A stretch of 64,000 nt of DNA, from contig JAKQEZ010000742.1 in NCBI GenBank assembly GCA_029558435.1, positions 1 through 64,000 of the forward strand, in the 5' to 3' direction. Positions 42,172 through 51,505 of this stretch are shown here, in pieces. A program made the translations under genes and the position numbers. Below the pieces are notes generated by a model. It ran no database searches. It was given only the letters and a program-made list of their open reading frames with translations, and had not been told where the DNA came from. The stretch's first letter is position 1, and every line of letters begins with the position of its first letter. Source of the DNA: Bacteroidota bacterium. GTDB taxonomy: Bacteria; Bacteroidota; Bacteroidia; Flavobacteriales; Crocinitomicaceae.

Positions 42172-44868
42172 TTATAAGTTGAAACTAAGTCCTAAGCTAA
42201 TGTTGACTCCTTTTTTGTATTGGTTCAACAAAACAGTTTCACCTGTTGCAGCAACTTTACGTGTTAATCTGAAGTTAGGATCCAATACATTAGAGGCTTT
42301 TAGTTTCAAACCAATGCGTTTGCTAATTTTTCCAGCCAATACGATGTCTAATGTTGGAACACCTTTTTCAATAATGTCGTTATAACCCATGGTTCCAATG
42401 GTGAAAATTCTATCGCTGAAGTAGTTGAACACTAAGGATGTTGTTAAACCTTTTTCGTTTTTACTGAAATTGTAAGTTAAATCGGCATTGATAAGCAATG
42501 GAGATGCTCCTTCCAATTGTGAATTGCGCTCGGGTGTATTGGTTAAATTCAATGTTGTGGAAGTGAAAATATACGAAACATTGGTTCCTATTGTTAACTT
42601 ATTTTCTTTAGTAAAATTGTTGTTTTTTAGGTGGAAAATGGTTTTTCGCAATTCAAATTCAGCTCCAAAAACCTGTGCAGCTTTGCCAATGTTGTCATAA
42701 GTTAATAAACCAGCCGAATTTCCTTTGTCAACACGTCCAATAGGGTTTACAATGTATTTGTAAAACACCCCAAAAGTGATGATTTCGGAAGGAGTTAAGT
42801 AATAATCCCATTTCAAATCGGCATTGTAATTATCGGAATGGCGCAAGTTGTGATTACCTTCACTGGTGAAACCAATATTAACGTATTGGTAAGGTGAAAT
42901 TTCTTTTGATTGAGGCAATGTGTATGTTTTACTTGCTCCAAAACGCAAGCTGTGTTTTTCTGTAATGTCGTATTTTAAATTAACGCTTGGCAAATAGAAC
43001 GCCTGACGAATGCTGTCCATTCCCTTTTGACCTGGAACGTCATACAACACGCTCAAATTCACAAAATCATATTTGAAACCCAAAGCACCGCTCCATTTGC
43101 TTGAAAATTGATAGCTTGCCAATGCAAATGCAGAATGATTGTTGCGCGATACATTGTAGCTACTAGGAAAACTTTGTGTCATTGTAAAACGCTCTTCTTG
43201 AAAATTGGCTGCATTGTACATGTTGTCTAACGATAAATTATCGATAGTTAACTTTCCAGATACAGCTGAGAAATTGTATTCGGTGGCTTCAAAATGGTTG
43301 GATGAGAAACGACCGTTGTATCCAAATGAAAGTGCAGAATTGTTGCTTTTTTGTTTGTCGTTGAGTTGGTATCTAACCTCTAATTTTGCATTATAATCGT
43401 TTTCTTCTAACCTTGAATAAAAACGTTTTTGGCGATTACTACCTGTTAAACCATAGCTTCCATCGGCTTTTTGAGATAAATAGTTTTCTCTTCTATCGGG
43501 TTCCGAACCTTTTATTTGATTAACAGCAGCATCAAGGTTAATGCGCCATTTTTCTGAAAGTTTCCAACTGGTTAACAATTGATTGGTCAACAATAAATTG
43601 TCGTTTATTTGTTGGCGACGTAAATACCCTTGGTCGGTGGCACCATCTTGAAACTTTTCGGCATGTTTTCCTAAAAATTCACCTACGTAATGATTGGTTG
43701 CGTGCAACAACATGAAATTGTAAGAAATACTGTGTGCATTTGCAATCGTGTAATTGATGTTTGCCAATGCCAATTGACTTTTCTTTCCACTGTATTTTTT
43801 CCCAATTTGATCTTGATAAATTGTTCCATCTGTTGTGGTATTGCGCACAATTTCTTCGGTATAAGAATAGTCGGAGGCGTGCGTTGCAACACCAAAAAGG
43901 GATAAACTACTTTTCTTAAAATCAAATTTTTTGCCACCCGAAATGCGGTAGCTTTCATTCATTGGAAATTTGACAGCTTGCGGATCCAATTTATTGTTAA
44001 AGTTAAATTCCTCGTTTTTAGGTTGGCTAATGTTGGATATTCCAAAATAATTGAAACCATCGGATTTTTTGAAATTAGTACCAATTGCTCGCGAGTTAAT
44101 TCCTGTTGAAACCGAAACACCAAATTCATAGTTGTCTTGCAACTCTTTTGATTGGATGGTGATTATTGCACCACCTACATCCGAATGCGATGAAGAAGAA
44201 AACACTTTATCTACACCAATGTTTTTTATAATGTCTGTTTCAAACAACGCCAAAGCAATGTTTTTATACTCTGGGTCTTCGGATGGAACTGGTAATCCGT
44301 TCAATAAGGTGGAGTTGTATCGGTCGCCCAATCCTCTCACAAATACGTTTTTTACGCCTTCTTGTTTTGAAATACCCGAAACAGAGGCAACAGCAGATTC
44401 TGCATCACCAATTCCTTTTCGGGATAATTCGGAGGCTCCAATGCTTTGTGTGGCAAGCATGGATTTTTTTTGCTCCAACAACAAACCAACTTCCGATTCA
44501 CGGTTAACTTTTGCAACTATTTCCACTTCTTCAATAGACACTTCATCCACGTTTAGTGCTGCATCAAACGTAACTGTTTCACCCGCTTTTACGGTGATTT
44601 TATCTGAATTGTGAGTTTGATAGGAAATCAACGAAACTGAAACAATATAAGAACCTGGTTCTAAGTTTGCAATGACATAATTTCCATCCAAATCGCAAAT
44701 TGCACCTTTGGTTGTGTTAATCAATTGCACTTTTGCTCCCATCAACCCTTCGTTGGTTTGTGCATCGGTTATTTTTCCTTGAATACTAGCGTTCTGACTA
44801 AAGCTAATTGTGGTGAATAAACTGCAAATTAGCAGTGTGAAAATGTGATAAATACCTTTTATTTTCAT
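42172..44868 (-). CDS. TonB-dependent outer-membrane receptor in the Pho island
   Basis: An 898-residue receptor. The signal peptide is followed by a carboxypeptidase-regulatory-like domain (about 27-115; ASIQGKITDAQTNEGLMGAKVQL). A plug domain follows (about 130-245; QSIGASELSRKGIGDAESAVASVSGI, VFVRGLGDRYNSTLLNGLPVP). The large beta-barrel ends in KGVNISLGLSFNL. Such receptors import scarce nutrients across the outer membrane using TonB energy. The substrate is not evident from sequence. Its promoter carries the 11-base repeats proposed as PhoB sites, so phosphate or a phosphorus compound is the best guess. It is followed by the beta-helix lipoprotein gene, which may encode its surface partner. 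Confidence 0.88.
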   Translation of the reverse strand: MKIKGIYHIFTLLICSLFTTISFSQNASIQGKITDAQTNEGLMGAKVQLINTTKGAICDLDGNYVIANLEPGSYIVSVSLISYQTHNSDKITVKAGETVTFDAALNVDEVSIEEVEIVAKVNRESEVGLLLEQKKSMLATQSIGASELSRKGIGDAESAVASVSGISKQEGVKNVFVRGLGDRYNSTLLNGLPVPSEDPEYKNIALALFETDIIKNIGVDKVFSSSSHSDVGGAIITIQSKELQDNYEFGVSVSTGINSRAIGTNFKKSDGFNYFGISNISQPKNEEFNFNNKLDPQAVKFPMNESYRISGGKKFDFKKSSLSLFGVATHASDYSYTEEIVRNTTTDGTIYQDQIGKKYSGKKSQLALANINYTIANAHSISYNFMLLHATNHYVGEFLGKHAEKFQDGATDQGYLRRQQINDNLLLTNQLLTSWKLSEKWRINLDAAVNQIKGSEPDRRENYLSQKADGSYGLTGSNRQKRFYSRLEENDYNAKLEVRYQLNDKQKSNNSALSFGYNGRFSSNHFEATEYNFSAVSGKLTIDNLSLDNMYNAANFQEERFTMTQSFPSSYNVSRNNHSAFALASYQFSSKWSGALGFKYDFVNLSVLYDVPGQKGMDSIRQAFYLPSVNLKYDITEKHSLRFGASKTYTLPQSKEISPYQYVNIGFTSEGNHNLRHSDNYNADLKWDYYLTPSEIITFGVFYKYIVNPIGRVDKGNSAGLLTYDNIGKAAQVFGAEFELRKTIFHLKNNNFTKENKLTIGTNVSYIFTSTTLNLTNTPERNSQLEGASPLLINADLTYNFSKNEKGLTTSLVFNYFSDRIFTIGTMGYNDIIEKGVPTLDIVLAGKISKRIGLKLKASNVLDPNFRLTRKVAATGETVLLNQYKKGVNISLGLSFNL

Positions 44869-44904
44869 TTTTTTAGAATTTACTTGAGTTATTTTTTCTC
44901 ACTG

Positions 44905-44949
44905 CAAAATTCTAAACTTGTTGTTGCAGTTTTGTTACGCAAAAACTAC
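44905..44949 (-). promoter_or_regulatory. Proposed PhoB operator and promoter of the TonB-dependent receptor
   Basis: On the sense (minus) strand: GTAACA (44933-44938), then GCAACA (44922-44927) 11 bases on, then 9 bases and GAATTTTG (44905-44912), one mismatch from the -7 consensus. A third unit upstream (44944-44949, GTAGTT) is weak. The start codon is 36 bases downstream. Confidence 0.65.
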
Positions 44950-45081
44950 ATTTTCCCTAATCTTAAAATGAAAATATTACATTCTTACAACAAGCGTGCG
45001 TGGGGGCGGTTTTGTGTTGAAAAAGGCAGGTTAGTGTAGTAAAAAGTAAAGATTATAAACGGCTTTGTTGCAAAAAAGTAA

Positions 45082-45714
45082 TTAGTGTAAAAGCGATGAA
45101 ACAATTTTTATCACCGATGAACTGATGTATTCAATTCCTATAGCAATAACAATAAATCCAATGATGCGCGAAATGGCATTCAACCCCGATGCGCCCAAAA
45201 GTTTTACGATGTAATGCGATTCTTTTAATAGGAAATAGGTCAGTAAGCACACGATAAAAATTGCTCCAATAATAATAAGTTGTTCCTGAAATTGGGTGTG
45301 TTGTTTTTGCAACGAAATCAATAAAGAAATGGTTCCAGGACCAGCCAACATCGGAATTGCCAATGGCGTAAGTGAAACCGATTGTCGGGTTTTCATCTCC
45401 GATTTTATGGTTGATTCTTCCATTCCTTTGTGTTTATTAAAAGAACCTGTTAACAAAGCAAATCCCGATGATGCAATGATTAAACCTCCTGCAATTTTCA
45501 ATGAATCCAAACTGATTCCAAAAAATAACAAAATATAGTGACCAATAAAAAATGAAATGAGGAGGATAATAAAAGCATTGATTGCTGTTAACAACGATGT
45601 TTTATTGCGTTCCTTTTTGGTTTCGTTTTGTGTTAATCCAACAAATACAGGCACTGTTCCCAATGGGTTCATTACCGAAAAAACGCTGGTAACAACTAAA
45701 AAAAATAATTCCAT
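45082..45714 (-). CDS. MarC family membrane protein in the pst operon
   Basis: A 210-residue integral membrane protein of the MarC/UPF0056 family with about six helices. Signature stretches are VFSVMNPLGTVPVFVGLT at the N-terminus and PLAIPMLAGPGTISLLI in the middle, which form the family's inverted-repeat helices. The family's transport substrate is not established, and the old link to multiple antibiotic resistance is not supported. It begins 60 bases after phoU on the same strand and looks like the last gene of the pst operon. A second MarC protein lies at 63015. Confidence 0.85.
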   Translation of the reverse strand: MELFFLVVTSVFSVMNPLGTVPVFVGLTQNETKKERNKTSLLTAINAFIILLISFFIGHYILLFFGISLDSLKIAGGLIIASSGFALLTGSFNKHKGMEESTIKSEMKTRQSVSLTPLAIPMLAGPGTISLLISLQKQHTQFQEQLIIIGAIFIVCLLTYFLLKESHYIVKLLGASGLNAISRIIGFIVIAIGIEYISSSVIKIVSSLLH

Positions 45715-45774
45715 CTGTTTGTATGTTTATTTTAAATGTGTGTGTATTGATATCGATGGTGTCGTTGGAATTTG

Positions 45775-46446
45775 TTATTCCTCAATTTTTCCTTTGTGCT
45801 TCAACACTTTTGCTTCGATGTAAAAAACAATTTCTTCAACAATATTGCTGCAATGATCGCCGATGCGTTCCATTTTGCGCACCAAGGAAGCTATTTTTAA
45901 TCCACAAGCGGCAAACGATGGGTGTTGCTCTATGTAATCACCCAATAATTGAAGTGCATTTTTATGAATTTCGTTGACTTCCTTGTCTTTTGCTAAAATT
46001 TTACCAGCATTGGCAGATGTTTCTGTATTCAATGAAACAAAACTTTCGGTCATCATGCTTTGCAAAATATCAAACATGCGCTCCAATTCCATTTCATCGT
46101 ATAAATTACTGCTGTTTTCAAAGCAATCATTGTCGGCAACGTGACGAGCAATGCCAACTGCATAATCACCAATTCGTTCCAACGTGATGCTAATTTTCAT
46201 AATAGAAAGCACCAAACGCAAATCGATGGCAACAGGAGTGTATAATGCAATGTAATTTTCGCAATTGCTATCTATTTTTAATTCAAAAGCATTGACACGT
46301 TTTTCTAAAGTAATGACTTCGTGTGCCAAGCCAATGTTATTTTCCAACAAAGCAGTTTTTGCTTTCTCAAGTTGCGAAATAACGAGTTTCCACATTAGAT
46401 TTATCTCTTCTTTCAGATAAACCATTTCTTGTTCATTGTGTTTCAT
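45775..46446 (-). CDS. phoU: Phosphate signalling protein PhoU
   Basis: A 223-residue all-helical cytosolic protein made of two PhoU three-helix repeats. Metal-binding signatures are visible at ITLERIGDYAVGIARH (first repeat) and RKMERIGDHCSNIVEEIVFY (second). PhoU links the Pst transporter to the PhoR kinase and represses the Pho response in phosphate excess. It starts 33 bases after pstB, the normal pstSCAB-phoU order. Confidence 0.93.
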   Translation of the reverse strand: MKHNEQEMVYLKEEINLMWKLVISQLEKAKTALLENNIGLAHEVITLEKRVNAFELKIDSNCENYIALYTPVAIDLRLVLSIMKISITLERIGDYAVGIARHVADNDCFENSSNLYDEMELERMFDILQSMMTESFVSLNTETSANAGKILAKDKEVNEIHKNALQLLGDYIEQHPSFAACGLKIASLVRKMERIGDHCSNIVEEIVFYIEAKVLKHKGKIEE

Positions 46447-46479
46447 TTCTTTTGTTATTTATTTGAAAAACAGTGGTTT

Positions 46480-47226
46480 TTAACCAAATCTACCAGTAAT
46501 GTAGTTTTGTGTTGCTTCTTTTTCTGGGTTGAGAAACATTTTTTTTGTTTCACTAAATTCTACCAATTCACCCAACATGAAAAATCCAGTTTTATCGCTC
46601 ACACGTGCTGCTTGTTGCATGTTATGAGTTACAATAACAATGGTATATTTTTCTTTTAATTCGTGAATTAATTCCTCAATTTTTGATGTTGAAATGGGGT
46701 CTAATGCCGATGCTGGTTCATCCATCAAAATAACTTCTGGTGCTACTGCCAATGCACGTGCGATGCACAAACGTTGTTGCTGACCTCCTGAAAGTGCAAA
46801 TGCAGATTGATGCAATTTATCTTTTACTTCGTCCCACAAGGCTGCGCCAACCAACGATTCTTCTACACGTTGTGCAATAAAGTTTTTATCGCCCATTTGG
46901 TTTACACGCAAACCATAAGCTACGTTCTCAAAAATGGATTTTGGAAAAGGATTGGGTTTTTGAAACACCATTCCCACTTGTTTGCGCAATGCGTCCACAT
47001 CAACCGATTTGTGGTAAATATTTTGTCCGTTGACCAAACATTCACCTTGCAATTTAGTGTTGCCAATCAAATCGTTCATGCGGTTAAACAAACGCAAAAA
47101 AGTAGATTTTCCACATCCCGACGGACCAATAAATGCCGTTACCGTGTTGCGTTCCATTTCCATATTGATGCCTTTCAACGCATGAAAATCACCATAATAA
47201 AAATTAATATCTTTTGCTTGTATCAT
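46480..47226 (-). CDS. pstB: Phosphate ABC transporter ATP-binding protein PstB
   Basis: A 248-residue ABC ATPase that powers phosphate import. The Walker A motif GPSGCGKST is at residues 34-42. The Q-loop [10 protein letters not shown], signature [15 protein letters not shown], Walker B VILMDEP and switch His in [11 protein letters not shown] are all present and intact. [17 protein letters not shown] is diagnostic for PstB. It begins 26 bases after pstA. Confidence 0.96.
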   Translation of the reverse strand: MIQAKDINFYYGDFHALKGINMEMERNTVTAFIGPSGCGKSTFLRLFNRMNDLIGNTKLQGECLVNGQNIYHKSVDVDALRKQVGMVFQKPNPFPKSIFENVAYGLRVNQMGDKNFIAQRVEESLVGAALWDEVKDKLHQSAFALSGGQQQRLCIARALAVAPEVILMDEPASALDPISTSKIEELIHELKEKYTIVIVTHNMQQAARVSDKTGFFMLGELVEFSETKKMFLNPEKEATQNYITGRFG

Positions 47227-47252
47227 TTCTTTGTTCTAATTTTTTAATTCAG

Positions 47253-48101
47253 TTAGTGCTTGCTTTTTCCCATTTTTCGGCGAATCAATGTTGCCAATAG
47301 GTTTAAGATTAACACTATAAAAATCAACACCAATGCAGTTCCATACGCCATTGGTCTGGCTGCTTCAATGTCAGTTCCACTTGTTGCCAATACATATAAA
47401 TGATAAGGCAAGGCCATAACTTGGTCAAAAATACCTCCTGGCAAATGCGGTAAGAAATAAGCGGCAACTGTAAATAAAATTGGTGCTGTTTCGCCCGATA
47501 CCCGTCCAATGGATAAAATCAAACCAGTGATGATGTTGGGAGTAGCCGCTGGTAAAACAACCCGACGAATGGTTTGCAGTTTTGTTGCTCCTAAGGCCAA
47601 ACTTCCAGAACGGTACGAATCAGGAACAGCTTTTAAAGCTTCTTCGGTGGTGCGAATGATGATGGGTAAAATTAAAATCCCCAAGGTTAACGATCCAGCC
47701 AAGATGGAATCGCCAAAATTGAGTTTATTGACAAACAAAGCCATTCCAAACAAACCAAAAACAATGGAGGGAATACTTGCCAAATTGTTGGTCATCATGC
47801 GGATGATTTTTACCACCCAACCATTTCCTGCATATTCATTGGTATAAATGGCCGACATCACGCCGAGTGGAAAAGCAACAATCAAACTACCGATAATTAA
47901 ACAAAGCGTACCTACAATTGCAGGGAAAATACCACCCGATGTCATTCCTTCTTCTGGATTAGTGGTTAAAAATTCCCAATTGATAACTTGAATTCCGTTT
48001 ACAAAAATAAACCCAAGGATGCTAAAGAGGGTTCCCACCACAATTAACCCAAAAAGTTTAAAAATGGTAAAAGCAATTTTCTGACTTATTTTTTTATTCA
48101 T
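47253..48101 (-). CDS. pstA: Phosphate ABC transporter permease PstA
   Basis: A 282-residue inner-membrane permease with six predicted helices. The ABC permease coupling motif is in EALKAVPDSYRSGSLALGATKLQTIRRVVLP. It forms the translocation pore with PstC. The gap to pstC is 1 base, so the two are probably translationally coupled. Confidence 0.95.
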   Translation of the reverse strand: MNKKISQKIAFTIFKLFGLIVVGTLFSILGFIFVNGIQVINWEFLTTNPEEGMTSGGIFPAIVGTLCLIIGSLIVAFPLGVMSAIYTNEYAGNGWVVKIIRMMTNNLASIPSIVFGLFGMALFVNKLNFGDSILAGSLTLGILILPIIIRTTEEALKAVPDSYRSGSLALGATKLQTIRRVVLPAATPNIITGLILSIGRVSGETAPILFTVAAYFLPHLPGGIFDQVMALPYHLYVLATSGTDIEAARPMAYGTALVLIFIVLILNLLATLIRRKMGKSKH

Positions 48102-48102
48102 A

Positions 48103-49314
48103 TTAATGTGCTTTGTGTGTTTTTTTACTGATTAGCTCTGAGGTAATTGAAATAAGCATTGTGATAACAAACAAGATGCATCCCAATAAAAACAACGATT
48201 GATAGTGTGCTCCACCAGCAGGAGCTTCGCCCAATTCTGCGGCAATGGTTGCAGGAATAGTGCGCACAGAATCAAAAAGTGAATGAGGAATAATTGCAGC
48301 GTTGCCTGTAACCATAAGCACCGCCATTGTTTCACCAATTGCACGACCAATACCCAAAACAATGGCAGCCATAATTCCCGATTTTGAATAAGGAATGATG
48401 ACTCTGTAAATGGTTTGCCAATGAGTAGCACCCAATGCTAAGCTGGCTTCTTTCATGGCTCTTGGTGTATTGCGCATAGCATCTTCTGCCACCGAAATAA
48501 TAGTAGGTAAGGCCATAATTGCCAATAAAACACTACCTGTAAAAGCAGTTTCACCACTTGGCAAGTTAAATGTTTTTTGAATGAGTGGGGCAAGAACAAC
48601 CAACCCAAAAAAACCATAAACTACTGACGGAATTCCTGCCAAAAGTTCAATGATGGGTTTCATGATTTTACGTTGACGTTCTGTTGCTAATTCCGACAAA
48701 TAAATGGCAACACCCAAACCAAGTGGCACAGCAATTATCAACGCAAATAAACTTACGAGCAAAGTACCATAAATTAAAGGAAGTGCGCCAAACAAAGGAG
48801 AAGGTGTAGCAGTAGGCAACCATTCTTTTCCAAAAAAGTAATCTTTCCATTTTAGATGATCAGTTGGCAATTGCTTAATTGCGGCTCCCGTTGGCGCAAA
48901 TTCTAATGGAAAAAATCCAATGGCATTTTCTTCTTTTACTAATTGTTCTTTTAATTTTTCGGGCAATAACTCAAAATTTTCACCCATTTCACTTTCAGGA
49001 TATATCGCAAAAATGTCATCAACACGTAGTAACTTAATGTCCTTTTGTGGTCCGCCAACAGTTTTCCAATTACTGATTTCACCGTCAAATAGTTGTTTTA
49101 TTTGCTCTGGAGATAATTGCTCAACCGTGTTTTTGGAATTCACAAAAAGTCCATAACCTTGCTCCACAGTTGGTGTTTTAAACAATCCAACTCCTTCTTT
49201 GAAAAGAAAAATACATATAAACACGATAACGATGCTTGTGGTGGCACCGCTAATCGTGAAAAGTTTTTCAATTACTTTATCAATGATTTTTTTTATTGCT
49301 TTCTTTTTGTTCAT
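48103..49314 (-). CDS. pstC: Phosphate permease PstC with PstS-like periplasmic insert
   Basis: A 403-residue permease, about 100 residues longer than typical enterobacterial PstC. After a first helix (about 25-40) a periplasmic insert runs from about residue 55 to 150 before the next helix. Within it residues 59-88 align without gaps to residues 107-136 of the neighbouring PstS at 15 of 30 identities (LSPEQIKQLFDGEISNWKTVGG against LTREQLEGIFTGKIKNWKEVGG). The later ENAIGFFPLEF resembles KGAIAYVGFAYL. The phosphate-binding SRETSSGT segment of PstS has no counterpart here. The permease part is normal, with the coupling motif DAMRNTPRAMKEASLALGATHWQTI. It begins 18 bases after pstS. Confidence 0.92.
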   Translation of the reverse strand: MNKKKAIKKIIDKVIEKLFTISGATTSIVIVFICIFLFKEGVGLFKTPTVEQGYGLFVNSKNTVEQLSPEQIKQLFDGEISNWKTVGGPQKDIKLLRVDDIFAIYPESEMGENFELLPEKLKEQLVKEENAIGFFPLEFAPTGAAIKQLPTDHLKWKDYFFGKEWLPTATPSPLFGALPLIYGTLLVSLFALIIAVPLGLGVAIYLSELATERQRKIMKPIIELLAGIPSVVYGFFGLVVLAPLIQKTFNLPSGETAFTGSVLLAIMALPTIISVAEDAMRNTPRAMKEASLALGATHWQTIYRVIIPYSKSGIMAAIVLGIGRAIGETMAVLMVTGNAAIIPHSLFDSVRTIPATIAAELGEAPAGGAHYQSLFLLGCILFVITMLISITSELISKKTHKAH

Positions 49315-49332
49315 GGTTAACTTAAAAAGCGT

Positions 49333-50148
49333 TTATTTTGCTGGAATGTAACCTACAGTTTGCACAATTTTTTGACCTTCTGTTGAAAGCACATAGTTGA
49401 CAAAATCCTTAACTTTTGATTCTGAACTTGTCAAATAGTAATAATACAAAGGTCTAACAATCGGATACGTTTTGTTTTTCGCATTTTCAACACTTGGCTT
49501 CGTGTATGATTTTCCACTATTAAATGAAACCGATAATGCTTTTACAGAACTGTTGAGGTAGGCAAAACCAACATAGGCAATTGCTCCTTTTGTTTGCGTA
49601 ACAGATTGAATAATTGCTCCCGTTGCAGGTAAACTTCTAATACCGCTCATATAATTTTTGTTACCCATTACTTTTTCTTTGAAAAATTCATAGGTTCCAG
49701 AAGATGTTTCGCGCGATAAAGGAATAATTTTCAAGTCAGCACCTCCTACTTCTTTCCAGTTTTTAATTTTTCCTGTAAAAATGCCTTCCAATTGCTCGCG
49801 TGTAAGTTTTGTTACCTTATTTCCTGTGTTAACAACAACTGCAAGTGCATCGTAGCCAATTGTAATTTCTTTGATAGTTTTTCCTTTAGCTTTAATTTTT
49901 TGTTGTTCCGAAAATTTAATTTTACGTGATGCTTGTGCAATGTCTGTTGAACCTTCAATTAATGCTTCAATTCCAACACCTGTTCCACCACCTGTAACAG
50001 CAATTTTCTTAGAACTGTTTTTTTTCATGTAGGCCTGCGCCGCTTTTTCAGTTAGAGGTAAAACTGTGTCAGACCCCTTGATTTTTTGGCTATAACCAAT
50101 TGTGTTTAAAAAAAGTAGAGTTACAACTACTGTAAATAAATTATTCAT
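49333..50148 (-). CDS. pstS: Phosphate-binding protein PstS
   Basis: A 271-residue periplasmic binding protein with a signal peptide (MNNLFTVVVTLLFLNTIGYS), no lipobox. Phosphate-binding segments are visible: GSDTVLPL near residues 25-32, GGGTGVGIEAL at 53-63, and SRETSSGTYEFF at 145-156. It delivers phosphate to PstCA. It is the first gene of the pst operon, with a proposed PhoB operator upstream. Confidence 0.95.
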   Translation of the reverse strand: MNNLFTVVVTLLFLNTIGYSQKIKGSDTVLPLTEKAAQAYMKKNSSKKIAVTGGGTGVGIEALIEGSTDIAQASRKIKFSEQQKIKAKGKTIKEITIGYDALAVVVNTGNKVTKLTREQLEGIFTGKIKNWKEVGGADLKIIPLSRETSSGTYEFFKEKVMGNKNYMSGIRSLPATGAIIQSVTQTKGAIAYVGFAYLNSSVKALSVSFNSGKSYTKPSVENAKNKTYPIVRPLYYYYLTSSESKVKDFVNYVLSTEGQKIVQTVGYIPAK

Positions 50149-50165
50149 ATTGTTTTAATTTACAG

Positions 50166-50221
50166 CAAAATTAGATGGATGATATTACGTCGGGTTTTAG
50201 ATAAAATTACAAAACGGTTAA
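50166..50221 (-). promoter_or_regulatory. Proposed PhoB operator and promoter of the pst operon
   Basis: On the sense (minus) strand: TTAACC (50216-50221), GTAATT (50205-50210), TAAAAC (50194-50199), GTAATA (50183-50188), starts 11 bases apart. Nine bases follow, then TAATTTTG (50166-50173), an exact -7 match. Two of the four hexamers are good and two weak. The pstS start codon is 17 bases downstream. Confidence 0.62.
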
Positions 50222-50236
50222 GAAATAGTATTGATG

Positions 50237-51487
50237 TTAAAATCTATATTGCAACCTTAAAGTAAAAACATTGTCTTTTAAGTCTTTGTTGTAATTCAAT
50301 AAGTTTGCCGATGTTTCATTATTTATGAAATCATAATATGCAAAGATTCTTAAGTTACTAGTTGCATCCCAAGTTAAACCTATTCCAATGCGCTGAAATA
50401 ATACATCTCCTTTACTTGTTCCATTTAAGCCAATATCGTTCTTTTTTACCTGAATGTTTGGATCGTAAAAATCATATTTTAGTACCAAGTAGAGTGGCAG
50501 TTTCCCTAAACTTTGATACAAATAAATGTAGCCACCTTGAAATTTTCTTATGTAAGTATCAGTAGTGGGTAACGAACTAAAATTGGGGCTTTTCGAATTA
50601 TCTATAGCACCTGGCTGTGTCCCAAAGATATACTCACAATCAATTTGAGTTGAACCTATTCTACTTTTAAAAGAAAATAATGCTTCTACACCAAAATATT
50701 CTCTTTTTGCGTATTGTCCGATAAAAGATGAATCAGTTGTGACAACCATTGATTTTCCTTGCATTCGATACACATTTGCACTCCCTTGATGTGTTTTTCC
50801 ATAATAGTAGGAGAAACCCGTTCCGAAGTTGAAATTATTTTTGAATGTTTTGGTATAGGTGAAACTTCCTATAAAATCTTTTTTGTTGTCAATTTCAAGT
50901 TTATCGCCATTTCCTGCAACAACTGCAAGCTCTAATTTCAATGGATTCCAACGAGATTTTTTGGGAGCTTGTAGAGTTAACATTGCACCCATATCACGTT
51001 CTTGAGGAAATAATGTTGTAGTAACCTTAGAGCGCTCAGGGTTTAAACGGCGAGAGGAAGAAAATACAATTTCATTCCCAAAATTTCTATTAAAAACACC
51101 AACTCTTATGGAGTTAGATTTCAACCAAGGATCAGTTATATCTACATATAAATCTTTGATTCCAACACCTTCTTCCGTAATATCAATTTGAAAAACCCCA
51201 AGTGCAATACCTCGTTCAGCTTGCAGTTTAATTCGTCCTCTACGAATACCTATTCTATTAAATGGAGCATTAGAAGAATTTTTACTCCCTACAGATAAGG
51301 ATGCATTCTCTTCGCCATGTTGAAATTGAATTTGTGCATATCCTGTGAGTTTAAAGTGGTCAAAAAACGATTTTTTTTGCTCAAAGTGAATACGATTTGT
51401 ATCACTTACCAAAGAGTCTTTCTTTTGAGAATAACTGTTGTTAACGAAAGAAAGTAAAATGATAATAAAAAGTATTCTAAATGTCAT
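50237..51487 (-). CDS. Phosphate-selective porin of the OprO/OprP family
   Basis: A 416-residue outer-membrane porin. I take the ATG at 51487; a TTG at 51508 falls inside the promoter's -7 element. After a signal peptide (MTFRILFIIILLSFVNNSYSQ) come porin O/P signatures: LTGYAQIQFQHGEENA, IRRGRIKLQAERG, LYVDITDPWLKSNSIRVGVFNRNFG, and a C-terminal strand NVFTLRLQYRF ending in Phe. The Pseudomonas relatives conduct phosphate and polyphosphate. Position beside pst and a proposed PhoB operator support phosphate diffusion into the periplasm. Confidence 0.88.
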   Translation of the reverse strand: MTFRILFIIILLSFVNNSYSQKKDSLVSDTNRIHFEQKKSFFDHFKLTGYAQIQFQHGEENASLSVGSKNSSNAPFNRIGIRRGRIKLQAERGIALGVFQIDITEEGVGIKDLYVDITDPWLKSNSIRVGVFNRNFGNEIVFSSSRRLNPERSKVTTTLFPQERDMGAMLTLQAPKKSRWNPLKLELAVVAGNGDKLEIDNKKDFIGSFTYTKTFKNNFNFGTGFSYYYGKTHQGSANVYRMQGKSMVVTTDSSFIGQYAKREYFGVEALFSFKSRIGSTQIDCEYIFGTQPGAIDNSKSPNFSSLPTTDTYIRKFQGGYIYLYQSLGKLPLYLVLKYDFYDPNIQVKKNDIGLNGTSKGDVLFQRIGIGLTWDATSNLRIFAYYDFINNETSANLLNYNKDLKDNVFTLRLQYRF

Positions 51488-51505
51488 ATATATTATTAAA
51501 GAGTG

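Noticed and set aside
44132..44614. 160-residue open frame on the plus strand
   Set aside because: Antisense to the N-terminal and plug domains of the TonB-dependent receptor.
46807..47247. 146-residue open frame on the plus strand
   Set aside because: Antisense to pstB, whose ATPase motifs are all intact.
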